The translations under genes were made by a program, and so were the position numbers. From positions 9,222,157 to 9,286,156 of the forward strand of contig OU015566.1 in assembly GCA_907165135.1 (NCBI GenBank): DNA of 64,000 nt, in the 5' to 3' direction. The notes under the pieces were generated by a model. That model had not been told where the DNA came from and ran no database searches. It saw nothing but the letters and a program-made list of their open reading frames with translations. This DNA is from Oikopleura dioica (taxonomy: Eukaryota > Chordata > Appendicularia > Copelata > Oikopleuridae). Of the stretch, positions 23,089-33,008 are shown in pieces (positions within the stretch are counted from its first letter, which is position 1; every line of letters starts with the position of its first letter).

Positions 23089-24183
23089 TATTCTTGAAGG
23101 CGAAATCACGGATCGAATCGAGAAACGAGCAGTCCAACTTGCAAACGAAGGCCGAGTGGCCATCTGCCTGGATAACTACGATCATCAAAGCGCGAAGTAC
23201 TGCGGTATCCTCCTCTGCACGTTCGGCACAGAAGGAACAAAATGCCTTCGATGGTTCATCTCTTTTCGACGAGTGCTCGACTGCTCAGATGAAGGGATGC
23301 GCACTCATCTTCGCGAAATCCTTGCAGAATATGGACTTCAAGATCATTACGACAGAAAGGTTATTAAAATCCGGGTTTCAAATTTAATTTTCTTTTCAAG
23401 GTGCTGCCAATCATCGGAGACTTTCCGATACAGAATGCATTCAGGACCCATGTCGCTGCCGCATGCTGCGCTCACACGATCGCCAACATCAGCAAGTCCT
23501 TTCTGAAGAAATGCTCTGATGAATGGTTCGCAAGAGAGGTTCGGGAGGCTGTCGCCGGCGTTCATGCTGTGATCCGCAGTAAAAGAAGAATCGGCTGCGC
23601 CTACTCGTCTCTCAATGAAGAAATCAAACAGATTGAGCCAGCAGGTCCATCAGGAACGCCGCTACGAGTGCTCGAAGGTCTCAATTTCATCCGATTTCGG
23701 TAAGAAAATTTGCGAAATTCTATGTTAAATTTCACCGAATCTGAGTAAAATTTCACCCAACTTGAGTAAAATTTCACCGGACCTGAGTAAAATTTCACCT
23801 AGCCTTAGTAAAATTTCACCTAACCCGAGTTAAATTTCACCCAATTTAGCTATTTTTAGGAGCGTATTTAATCTTTTTGAAAGATTACTTGACGCACAAG
23901 ACTTCATCACAAGCGGAAACCGTCTACTCTACACCAACGGCCATACCATCAGCTGGGAAATTGTCGAGTACATGGTCAAGATCGGCGGAATATTCATGGA
24001 GAAAATCAACCTAGCTGATTCTGACGAGTTCATGGTCACTGACACTCTCTTCACGATGCAAGAGTTGCTCACAGAGGTGCTCGAGTTCAACCCGCCTGGC
24101 CGCTTTCTTGCAGCTCACCGTGAACTTGAGGGGCTTCTTCGTTTTTCACTTTGGATCTTCAATCGGGACGAACTGTGCAGTGG
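23089..24183 (+). pseudogene. hAT-type transposase-like coding remnant
   Basis: Exons 23089-23359, 23401-23699 and 23860-~24183, GT-AG introns, open throughout (about 300 residues). ICLDNYDHQSAKYCGILLC resembles the hAT segment with the first catalytic acidic residue (the family pattern is D.W.S......G). PIIGDFPIQNAFRTHVAAAC followed by CAHTIANI resembles the segment with D..N....A........C.AH..N. The BED finger expected upstream is absent, and the C-terminal dimerisation segment is not seen. After 24183 the frame runs into a GC-rich inverted-repeat insertion. It may be a dead element or a domesticated fragment; it has the short introns of host genes. Confidence 0.5.
23712..23852 (+). repeat. 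24-bp minisatellite in an intron
   Basis: Six to seven diverged copies of a unit close to TGAGTAAAATTTCACCCAAC fill most of the intron 23700-23859 of the transposase-like gene. Confidence 0.85.
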
Positions 24184-24345
24184 TTCGTATTGCGCAGCGC
24201 GAGTGTCGCTTGACCTAATTCCCCTCTAGCGCAAGCCTTATTTTGTACAATGAGCCCGCGTTGTTTTCGAAATTGAACAACGGGCGAAGCGATGTCCGGC
24301 GTGAGTGGGGGCGCTAAAACAACGGGCGCGCAACAATTTTTTTGA
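24177..24345. repeat. GC-rich insertion with inner inverted repeat
   Basis: GCCCGCGTTGTTTT near 24256 is mirrored by AAAACAACGGGCGC near 24318. Composition differs from both sides and the transposase-like frame stops here. Downstream, 24342-24511 is open again on the plus strand with Cys-containing motifs, so this may be an insertion that split a longer gene. Confidence 0.4.
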
Positions 24346-24511
24346 GCCCCTGCTCTGAACCATACCTTCGGAACAAAGTCTGCTGGAACGCAGAAATAAA
24401 AGGACAGGATGCAGACAGCCATATTCCATGCCCGTACAGAAAAGAATGCTGGTATGGTGGAATCACAATCGTCAATGATAGACAATACTGGAAAGCTCTT
24501 CCGGAAATTAA

Positions 24512-25030
24512 AAGTTCCTATCAAAAATAGAAGACTTTTCCCAAAATAGGAATTGTTAAAAATATTTAGTTCAAAAGCTTCCTTTTTATTCTCTCCTTCC
24601 GACATTTTAATGTTTTGACAATTTTAACTTTCTTTTTGAGTGAGCTCATTTTTATTTGTTTTACGCGCTCACACTTTTAGATTACCATATTTTTCAGTAT
24701 TTCATACATCGAAACATCCGCTGCGACTGGAGAAAATGTCCAACTTGCTGTAAACTTGCTTTTGCACAGAGTGATGCAGAGGCTCAAAAAGTTCATGCGC
24801 GACATCAGATATAACTACGAAGAAGAGGTAACGAATCAAGACCCCACATTTTTTATATTATATTTTAGGAGATCAACTTGAACCAAGAATCGCCCTCATG
24901 CTCAAAAACAACGACACAGTAATCCTCAATCATCCTTTTTTTTTTCTTTGCCGTTTGCCATCAGCATTTTTATTTTTAACTCGAAGCTCCTGTTCATTGT
25001 AAAATTTCACTTCACGACCTCGAATAAAAA
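24512..25030 (+). pseudogene. Duplicated fragment of the Rab27 locus (last two exons, 3'UTR, and start of the nested antisense gene)
   Basis: This segment is a near copy of about 16003-16535. It repeats the acceptor TTTTTCAG, the exon encoding IETSAATGENVQLAVNLLLH.., the short intron, and the last exon. The last exon differs by a 9-bp deletion, giving ..SPSCSKTTTQ instead of ..SSSCSLCSKTTTQ. On the other strand it includes the beginning of the nested gene (start codon at 24605, MSEGENKKEAFELNIF), which then runs into unrelated sequence at about 24515. The rest of Rab27 is absent, so the copy cannot encode a GTPase. Identity is high, so the duplication looks recent. Confidence 0.85.
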
Positions 25031-25037
25031 ATATTTT

Positions 25038-25223
25038 TCAACGCGAAATTTTCGGTTTACTCTTCCTTGTTTTCATTTTCAATAACCGCCAATTCTTTCT
25101 GATTGTTGCTACGAAAATCGGGTTCTTTCTTTTCAATAATTGTTGATAAGCTCTAATCAATTTTCGAAATTCAAGAGTCGTGTGAGCTTTAAGTGCATGA
25201 ATTTCACCATGGTCAAGTGCCAC
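25038..25223 (-). CDS. Small hypothetical protein
   Basis: A 61-codon frame starting MALDHGEIHALKAHTTLEF, helical and charged. The overlapping frame in the second half (..RKEPDFRSNNQKELAVIENENKEE then TAA) looks more protein-like than the annotated frame's basic tail, so a one-base shift near 25130 is possible. No family recognised. Confidence 0.4.
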   Translation of the reverse strand: MALDHGEIHALKAHTTLEFRKLIRAYQQLLKRKNPIFVATIRKNWRLLKMKTRKSKPKISR

Positions 25224-25425
25224 TCGCGCGATTACACGATCATCAAACTAAATGACTGGTTTTGACTGATGAACGTTTTGCTACGTCGATCGTTTTTTTA
25301 TTTCTTTATTTTGTTATAAAAATGCAGCTTTCAAGTACTGCGTGGATAAATTGAACACAAGTTGTAAATAATTGCGAAGCTTTGCGCGGCGCCGAAAGCT
25401 CGAGAAAAGTTGGAGATTTGAGTTT

Positions 25426-26193
25426 TTATCGTTTTCGTGGGCCGCTTTTAGCTTTTGCATCACGAGCATCGTTGTAGCGAGATCGGTTGCATTTCAAGTG
25501 GTAGTTGATTTGAGACAAGTTGACTTCAATGTCGACCTTAGAGCTGACCAACTCGACGAGCCTAGAAAAAGATGAAATCAAGGAAGAATACGCGGAGCGT
25601 TTACCAGTCGTGGAGCTCCTTGGCCTTGGCCTGAAGCTTATCGTTGTCCATATGGTCAATGTTGAGTGGTTTTCGTCGATCAGCGAGGATCTTCTTTTTC
25701 TTCTCCTTTTCAGCACCTCCTCGTTTGTTTCGCGCTTGCTCCTGTCGCTTCGCCAAGTAGCTAAATACAGTCGTGAATACAAAATTTCTCTTTTGAATCA
25801 TCTCACCCGCCGTAGTTCATGGACATGGCCGCCAAAGCTTCCTTCTTCTTCTCTTCTTCCTCGAGTTTTCGCTTTGCTTCGATCTCGTCTTTCCTTAACA
25901 AATCTGGTAAGAAGTCTTTTTTTGCTTGAATTTTTACTTTTGTCTTTCTTCTCGTTCTCGCTGAGCGCGTTCTTTTTCTCGCTGAGCTCGGTCTTCGTTT
26001 TGTTTTTGTCGGACTTCTTTTCGTTTCTCCATTTTTTCGACGAGTTCGGCAAGAACTGCTTCATCTTCTTTTCGCTAAAATAATTTTCAAGTAAATTTCG
26101 AGGACATAATAATACCTGGGCGAAATGGTTCTCGATAAGCTTTTTCAACTCAGCAAGATCCTTTTCTGCTCGTTGTTTCAAAAAGTCGTTCAT
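25426..26193 (-). CDS. TNNT: Troponin T
   Basis: Tropomyosin-binding subunit of the striated-muscle thin-filament troponin complex. Exons 26116-26193, 25938-26074, 25807-25893, 25605-25760 and 25426-25561, GT-AG introns of 41-46 nt, give about 197 residues. The start [20 protein letters not shown] matches the conserved DFL.QRAEKDL..L..LIE block. A long Arg/Glu/Lys helix follows ([20 protein letters not shown]), then MNYGGYLAKRQ (the MxFGGY motif) and [20 protein letters not shown], the troponin I/C-binding heptad region. The tail ends ..SGPRKR. The acidic N-terminal extension of vertebrate isoforms is absent, so the protein is short; additional 5' exons cannot be excluded. Confidence 0.93.
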
Positions 26194-27793
26194 GGTGGTT
26201 CTTTATTTTCTCTTTCTGACAAAACAGGTCAACTATAGCGTCTAAGGATGAAGCTTTTTTACTTCCCGAAAAATGAAAAAGTATAGAGCCGGGGGAGGCA
26301 GAATTTGCCTGTCAACGCTTGAATAGATTGCTTCTCACTTTTGATAACGATGCTCTGTAGTACTTCAGATCTTTGTTCACTGTACGCCTATGAATCATTT
26401 TTTGATAAAAATAATTGGCATAATTTATTGGAGCACGAAGAAAACTTTTCCCAAAAGTTGAGCTGTTCATATCAGCGTTATAAGCTCATTAGATAAAGAG
26501 CCGTGCTCAATTTTCGGTAAAACAACAAACAGTAATAATGGCACAGTAAAAAAGAAAAGCTTAGAAAAAAAGACAGCTATTATAATATTTAGCGCTTTGA
26601 AGGTTTTTTAGGTTAAGCTTAACTTAAAAGGATTAGCAAAGACAGTTGGTCGCGCGAAGAATGTTATACATAGCAATTACCGCTAATTTGCCTTTTTGCT
26701 TTTACTGTACTCAGAGCGGAAAATATCAACTTTGCTTAGTACGTAACTGGAGCAAATCTGGTCGTTATCGAAAAAAATAAGGCAGGCTGTTCGAAAATGT
26801 TCTACACGACGATAGCTACGACTTCGACAACTCCTGTGGTCAGCCCGCTGATAAAAAGAAACAAGTCAACAAGTCGAACAGTTCTTCACAGTTACAGTTT
26901 CTTCCTTTGAGGCGTGCTCACGCAGGTAGCTTCTGTTCAAGGGTGTTTCGGGAACCCAAAACCCCTCTTTTAGTCTTAGAAGGCCATTTTTATCTCGAGC
27001 GGTGGCAGCTGTTTAAGTAGCTTGCCTGAAGAGGCCAAATATGCAGCTAGCCTCTTTTTCTAATCGAATCACGTCTAAACGATAACGATCGCCTTATCAG
27101 CGAATCGGTGGAAGAAAGGTCAACCTGCCGCGTTTCCGAAGGAACAGTGAAGAAGAGGATAAACGTATATTGTGCAAATAGCCCTTTATGCAAAACTGGA
27201 GCGCCTTAACATAACAAAACTAAAACAAAAACGCTTCCTGCCACTGCCAGGCCTTATAAACCTGAGGGTATATTTCTTAGACGGCGGAAAATGGTCAGTC
27301 AGAACGTGGCTTTGGATCAAATTTTTATCCACACGGATGTCACGCATAAGGCTGACCAAAGCTGTATTCACAAAAATAATTCAACCCGCGTCTCCGCCCA
27401 GTTCTCAGCGTCTAAAAAACCGTTTCTGTTCATCTTAAAAATTTTCGCATGACGCAATTTTTCCTTTCACTAGATTGATATCTTTTGGCGCTAGAAACAT
27501 CACGTTTCCCGCCTCTGTGGCTTCGCAAAATGGCGCCGGAGATTTTGGAAGTGACAATAATTGATAACGAAAAGTATCATAATTGAAATAATCTCGTATC
27601 AGTGTTTTTGGCGTTGCAAAATTTCAATTGTCAAATCAGTTGAGACTCTCTTCAGCGTGGAAAATTATCGCAGCTTTTTAACGAGCCTAATGGATAAGCA
27701 ACTCGGTTTTGAAGTGGTATTTGATGTATCAACTCAGAAATAAGGGTCCAAATGCAAAATTAAAAAATTAAAAATAGAAATCGATCACTTATT
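26194..27793. other. No gene recognised (5' flank of troponin T)
   Basis: About 1.6 kb upstream of troponin T with no supported exon. It should contain that gene's promoter. GATAAG/CTTATC occurs several times. Confidence 0.4.
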
Positions 27794-28072
27794 TTATTCA
27801 TCAAACAAAGGCTCGAACAATGCGGAAATAGGTGGTACGCCGTAGATCAAATCCGAGCACAATTGTTTTATCATGTCTTCTCGGTCATCTGTCCATGCCA
27901 TGTCATCTTCTTCCATCTGCTCCTTTAGTATTTTGACCATTTCTCTTGTGCAAGTATGAGTATCAGGAATGAAGTCTTCTTCAAGTGACAATTCTTCAAA
28001 GTGATCCTGCGTGTTCTCATTTATTAATGCTGATGTTGAAGATAAACCGAGTAGAAAAATCGAAATTTTCAT
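27794..28072 (-). CDS. Small secreted protein, unknown family
   Basis: 92 residues. MKISIFLLGLSSTSA is a short signal peptide. The mature part is strongly acidic (EELSLEEDF, EQMEEDDMAWTDDRED) with two cysteines and ends PPISALFEPLFDE. Single exon, with AAAATG start context. No homologue recognised. Confidence 0.55.
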   Translation of the reverse strand: MKISIFLLGLSSTSALINENTQDHFEELSLEEDFIPDTHTCTREMVKILKEQMEEDDMAWTDDREDMIKQLCSDLIYGVPPISALFEPLFDE

Positions 28073-28341
28073 TTTAGCTTATTTTGTGAACTCTCTCGTT
28101 CTTCTCGGCTCATAAAAGATTGAAGAACATCATGTGCTCTTGCCATCTCAAACAAAAACTGTCTTCTGTGAGTAAAGTTGAGACGGTCAGACTGATACTT
28201 GTCTTGGTCATGTCAGCGTCTTTTCCTACTTTTGTCTCTTACTTGACCCATTTTATGACTTTTCTGAAAACATATTTTAAAGTTTCAAAAATCGTTGTAG
28301 CCTTCTTTTGATGAATAGATTCTTCTACTTCCGCCCGTCCA

Positions 28342-28620
28342 TCAATTGGGACGACGATCGGAAATGCCGAAATCTCGTTCAGAACATTCTTCTGCGTATA
28401 AATATCCATTTTCTATTTGATATGAGGTCATTTCTCCGAAGAACAAGGCGGTTCTAACTCTTGCGTAAGTCGGTAAGGGACTGATAAGGGAATTTAGACC
28501 AGTGATAAGGACGGCTAGGTGCTCATTTAGTAAATCTTGGATTGAGGAATTTCCGCAAGACGAGCTTTTCCAGAAGTCGAAGACTTCGCTTTTCAGCTCA
28601 CTTGATTTTAGAAGATCCAA
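28342..28620 (-). CDS. Possible coding exon, unknown
   Basis: An open frame of about 92 codons with ordinary amino-acid composition (for example SSIQDLLNEHLAVLITGLNSL) ends at a stop at 28342. It has no ATG at its start and is preceded by an in-frame stop, so it would need an upstream exon that I could not find. Low confidence. Confidence 0.2.
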   Translation of the reverse strand: MDLLKSSELKSEVFDFWKSSSCGNSSIQDLLNEHLAVLITGLNSLISPLPTYARVRTALFFGEMTSYQIENGYLYAEECSERDFGISDRRPN

Positions 28621-29096
28621 AATCAGTCAAAGAAAAACTCGCCGAAAATGACTGCGTTTCGTTTCTTTTTTATACCGGTTTTTACGCGGAGATGAGAGGG
28701 TAAAAAGTGGAAGAGCTTTGTAATAATTCAAAAAATTCTGTAATGGGCGGGGTTAAGAATTAATGAATAAGCACGAGCCTACTTTGAGAACTACTAGTGC
28801 TCACAATAAACAATGTGAAACAAATTCAGAGTAAGTTTTTGTTCTAATTTTATACTTTATTCAAGAATCTATTATTTTCTTATTAAGTTTAGTCTATAAG
28901 CTAAAGAATGCCCTACATACATACCCATACTATCAAATGATGAATCGACCCAATCATTTTTTAAAAAGTCCATATTCGTTCTAGAGATGAGCATTTTATG
29001 GCGTTCACAAAGCATTTCCCCCTATCGCGAAAAATTGCCGTTATCGTTGATTCCCAAATTGCTAGTGTCGCCAGCTGACAATGTCGTGGTTTACAG
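28621..29096. other. No feature recognised
   Basis: AT-rich intergenic sequence, nothing supported. Confidence 0.35.
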
Positions 29097-29916
29097 TAGG
29101 GCTCGCCATGAAATTTCGAAGTCCCCAGTGGTTATGTTTTTCTTGTTCCCCATGTTCTAAAACCCAAAACTCCCCGTATAACCATACTCTGAAACTCAGG
29201 CAAAAAAATTTTAGAGCGAAATTTCGATAAAAATGGCTCTTTTTGGGGGTCTGATGGCTTAAACGAAAAAATTAACGAAGAAACCCTCCTGAATCTACTA
29301 ATTTTTGATATAAAGATAAAGCTGAGAGTCTAAGCTTTAATAATCAGTGTTCGTTAGGGTTCGATTTAAGAATTTTTTTATGAAAAAATTGTCTTTTTTG
29401 AGAAAAAGTCAAAAATTGACGTATTTTTTTATCAGTCATTCAATATTTTTCAGTAGTTTTCTTCGATTCTCCCCAGATATGAGACAAAACTCTTATGGAA
29501 CAGAGCATTGCGCCTCTTTTTAGTACCTTTCCGGCACGGGAAAGCATGGGGAACTCGAGATATTAAAGCTTTTCTAGGTTGAAACGAGGCCGAAAAATGG
29601 AGAATTTCAGGGATTTTGAGTAAAAATTCTCGGGTGAAATCCTGATTTTACCTCTAAAAGAAACTCAATTAGCTTATTGAAAAGAGCAGAAAAAGTTACG
29701 CTAGAAAAATTGAAAAAATATTGAAATTTCCGAAAAATGACGTCATGGCACGGGATTGAAGTCCCGAAAACTGGGATTTTGGCCTAGCTCTAGAATTTTT
29801 TCCCCAAGACTTACGACCGACATAAACATATCATTCGAATCAGGAGAGAACGGGGATCATTTTTAGGCAGAATTCGTAGGGGAGAATCGACCTCGACTTT
29901 TTTTTGGCGAGCCCTA
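29097..29916. mobile_element. ~820-bp hAT-type MITE with 8-bp target duplication
   Basis: Ends TAGGGCTCGCCA..TGGCGAGCCCTA are exact 12-bp inverted repeats. They are flanked by the direct repeat GTTTACAG on both sides (29089-29096 and 29917-29924), as expected of hAT insertion. Interior AT-rich without coding sequence. Confidence 0.85.
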
Positions 29917-30182
29917 GTTTACAGCTCATGAAAATCTCAATTTTTAAACCTACTTATTTTACAAATTTCATGCCTCAAGACGTCAAATTTCAGTTTAAAA
30001 AACAACGGTTTATGGTTGTTTACTCTACTTTTTTCTTCAATTTCAAATTTGTAATTTTCGGTCGGTAGATGTCTTTTTGGCTTTCTTAAATTGATGGGTT
30101 GATGCAATGGTGGTGGAGTTACTGTTTTTGAGTGGAGAAAAGGTGTGCGTTCTTAATATCACTTTTAATTCGGGCGGAGGGC

Positions 30183-30871
30183 TTAAGGGTAGGGTCCCCG
30201 TACAGGCCCAAAGCAGCGAGACTCTCCTCCGAACCTATCAATGCTGGGATGGCGTGTAATGGCTCAAATGAAAGTTCAATCTTAGATCTTCTGATTGACA
30301 CGAGCTTTTTTCGAAATTCCAAGAGAAAAGTCACGTGCGGTTCGCTCAAAGTTGTCGTTTCAGCGAAAAATCGCGAAAATAGCCAATATTCAGGGCGACT
30401 CTCCTCCAAAGTGAGCAATGAAAACCCCTCGATTCTTTTGAAGGTTAAAGTTCGGACCCTAATCTTAAAAATGACACGAGCTTTTTTCAATTGGTCAAAA
30501 TTTTCTATATTAAAAATTTTAAAGTACGAAGGTACCCATTTTCCGTCCCTTTGACTCCGTGAATTGCCTTGCGGGCATAGCCCAAAAGGCGCGGTTGTCA
30601 TCGCAAATAGATGTCCTGAACGTGGGCTTTCTAAAAAGGTATCATATGACACCCCAACATAACGACCAAAAATTGTAAAAATTTTACAATTTCCGCCTTT
30701 TAGCCAAAATGCACTAATTTTTGCCATTTTCAATTGCAATTTGTGCGAAAATGGGTTATGATAGAGAAAAAACTCATATGGAGTTTTTTGCTCAGAATTT
30801 CATGGAGATTCAGAAAAAGTGGTCAAAAACCGATTCTGAGACTTGACCCTGTACGGGGACCCTACCCTTAA
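30183..30871. mobile_element. 689-bp TTAA-flanked (piggyBac-type) element
   Basis: TTAAGGGTAGGGTCCCCGTACAGG on the left is mirrored exactly at the right end (CCTGTACGGGGACCCTACCCTTAA). TTAA at both ends points to a piggyBac-type target. A 206-codon minus-strand frame (30119-30739) covers most of it but crosses the left terminus, and a 140-codon plus-strand frame overlaps it. Neither resembles a transposase, so I do not treat them as genes. It shares the TTAAGGG start with the element at 18190-18593 but not the rest of the terminus. Confidence 0.85.
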
Positions 30872-31587
30872 AAACGGTGTTTAGTTCTTTGAATGAAATG
30901 CGAGAAGCAGACTGGGTGTTTGAGCGAAGAAAACAGTGATAGAAGTGCTTTAGAAGAAGAATGAAAAATAATCGCGCCGACGATATGTTCCGGGAGGCAG
31001 CTGAACAGGGTTAGAAATAAATATACAAATGATGCGATTTCAAATAGGGCCCGTTCATATGTTTGAAAAACAATTGATTAACAAGGAAAAAACGTTTTCG
31101 ATTTTATATCAAGAGGTATCCTTAAGGGTATCAATCCGAAACTGGAATTTGTGAATCTACTCCCTTATAAATTTGAATTGCCCGTAAAAGTGTCAAAACA
31201 GATGAAACATGTTTTTGAGTAAATTAATTTTTCAAATTAAAAAATCAATTGAAAGTTGTGAAAATTGTTATATCGGTATACTAAATTGCGGGTGGAGCAG
31301 GCAACTTTCTAAGCTGGCTTGGCTTATTTGCTTTTTATTTGCGGTGGCAACAAAAATGAACGGGTCAATTTAATTTCTTTATGAGTTTTTACGTTTCCAT
31401 CTGGATCTGCGTGGACGGCCTTTTTGGACTTTTGTAATTCAATCGACAATTGTAAGAATTTTTTTCAACTGTAACTTTTATTTTGAATCCGAATTTATTT
31501 AAATATTCGTGTTAGAAATACTCTGATCAATTATTCAAAGCCGAAACATGAAGCAAACCAGTTACTGGAACGGAGCATCTGGCGATT
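30872..31587. other. No feature recognised
   Basis: Intergenic AT-rich sequence before the small gene at 31588. Confidence 0.35.
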
Positions 31588-31813
31588 ATGTCAGCCGGTG
31601 GCATTTTTTCAGAGAGTTATCAGCCAACGCTACTTGCCATGGGAGGGGATTACAAAATCGAAAAGGAAACCGATATCGGCCAGGAGGGTGTTTAGGTTTG
31701 TCCACTTCGCGCCTTCAGATTTTCCGAAGGTGGCTTTCTTCAAGGGCGATAAGGGGGTGATAAAAAGCGGGGAGTTTTTGGAAATTTACGTAGCGAAAAT
31801 TGTAAGAAATTGA
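31588..31813 (+). CDS. Small two-exon protein, unknown family
   Basis: Exons 31588-31687 and 31719-31813, joined by a 31-nt GT-AG intron, give 64 residues: MSAGGIFSESYQPTLLAMGG.. to ..SGEFLEIYVAKIVRN. The exons are in compatible phase, and the join removes the stop that otherwise ends the first frame. An alternative ATG at 31549 is in another frame. No domain recognised. Confidence 0.45.
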
Positions 31814-31984
31814 AGAATAAGTTAGACATCGGAAATTCTGATTAATACATGATTGTGATATTTTTAATAACAATGTCTTTAGGCTACGTATCCACCATTT
31901 GAAGATCTGTAACTCTCATGAGCCCTCATTGCTGTTTTCATCAACAAACCTGAATATTATGATCAAAGGAATAAAAGCGACAGT

Positions 31985-32257
31985 ATTTACAGAGTTTGAT
32001 TTGAATCGAAAGATCTTGCAGAAAGTTTGCTGTAGCTCTGTCGTCTTCGTCTTTTACTTCACTGTCTAAAGTTGCAATTTCATTTCCATCTTTGCTAATC
32101 GAAAAGAGTGAGATATCGAAATTTAATAATGAATACCTAAACACTATTCGTGAGTTAATAGAAATATTCACTATTATTTTAAATTTATTTCAAGAAGCTT
32201 CTGGTTGCCTCTTAGCTCATATCCGCTTCTTGCGGGAATATTTTGGCCACTTGCCAT
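31985..32257 (-). CDS. Possible small gene divergent from the chromodomain gene
   Basis: An exon around 31985-32100 encodes ..KDGNEIATLDSEVKDEDDRA.., and an upstream short frame beginning at the ATG at 32257 encodes MASGQNIPARSGYELRGNQK. The only phase-compatible junction I see is GC-AG, and the 3' end is not resolved. It would share an 83-bp divergent promoter with the gene at 32341. Confidence 0.3.
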
Positions 32258-32340
32258 CAAGGAAAGAAACTAGGGCACGACAATTTCAACCAACTTTTTT
32301 CTTTTTTTTTTCACAAGGGCGCTAAATCAAAAACTTAAAA

Positions 32341-33008
32341 ATGCTCAACCGCGAGGAGAATATTTGGGATGTTGAGAAAGTGATTTCGTACGACAGGAAG
32401 AGAAAACTCTACCTTGTTCGCTGGGCCGGCTTCCCAAAGGATGAGGATACAGAAGAACCTATCGGTGAGTTGAAGCCAGACAATTGATTCATAAGAAAAA
32501 CAAACGTGAGCGATTTAAGAGCTAATCATTTATTTTTGCTGTTTTAGAAAATTTGCGCCACTGTAAAGGAACATTGCGGCTAGTAAATCGGCTCCGGCAG
32601 CGCCTTGGACTACCAAGAGTCAGAAGAAAAAGGATCAACCAAAGATCGAGTAAAAAGGCGAAAAATCCTTTTATTCATGACTCGACCGAGGAAATAGACT
32701 TTTTGCACTCTGATGATGAAGGTTTGCTTTCATTTTTGTGGTTGACAATATTTGGGTTAGCGTTAGGGCTAGGGTTAGTTTATGAGTATTCTTTCAATAG
32801 GACCAATTTCTGCTAGTTTGTTAATCTCTCTATTTCAGAAAAAGCTGGCTACAGCCACAATCCTCTCGATATCGAAGACCGAATAAAACAATCTGAAGAA
32901 ATGGACGTACTCTCCTTGAAATTTCACCGCTCAAAATCCTGCCAAGAAAAGTTTTCTTTTGAAAAAATCATCAAAACCCATTCTGATATCTTTGAAAGCC
33001 AAGATTGA
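32341..33008 (+). CDS. Chromodomain protein
   Basis: Exons 32341-32464, 32548-32721 and 32839-33008 (GT-AG, phase consistent) give 155 residues. Residues ~7-48 form a chromodomain: IWDVEKVISYDRKRKLYLVRW then AGFPKDEDTEEPIENL. The aromatic cage positions are W (for the usual Y), W and F, so methyl-lysine binding is plausible. The normally invariant Trp of the NTWEP motif is Glu (DTEEP). A basic linker follows (RRKRINQRSSKKAK, a likely nuclear signal), then an acidic patch and a Ser-rich C-terminal region without a chromoshadow domain. This suggests a small chromatin reader unlike full-length HP1 or CBX. Intron 2 contains TTAGGG-like words near 32755-32780. Confidence 0.85.

Noticed and set aside
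25904-25937. Apparent frameshift in troponin T between exons 2 and 3
   Set aside because: Using the acceptor TTGTTAAG instead of TACCAG restores the frame with a normal GT-AG intron.
30119-30739. 206-codon minus-strand frame
   Set aside because: It crosses the terminus of a TTAA element, overlaps another long frame and resembles no protein family.
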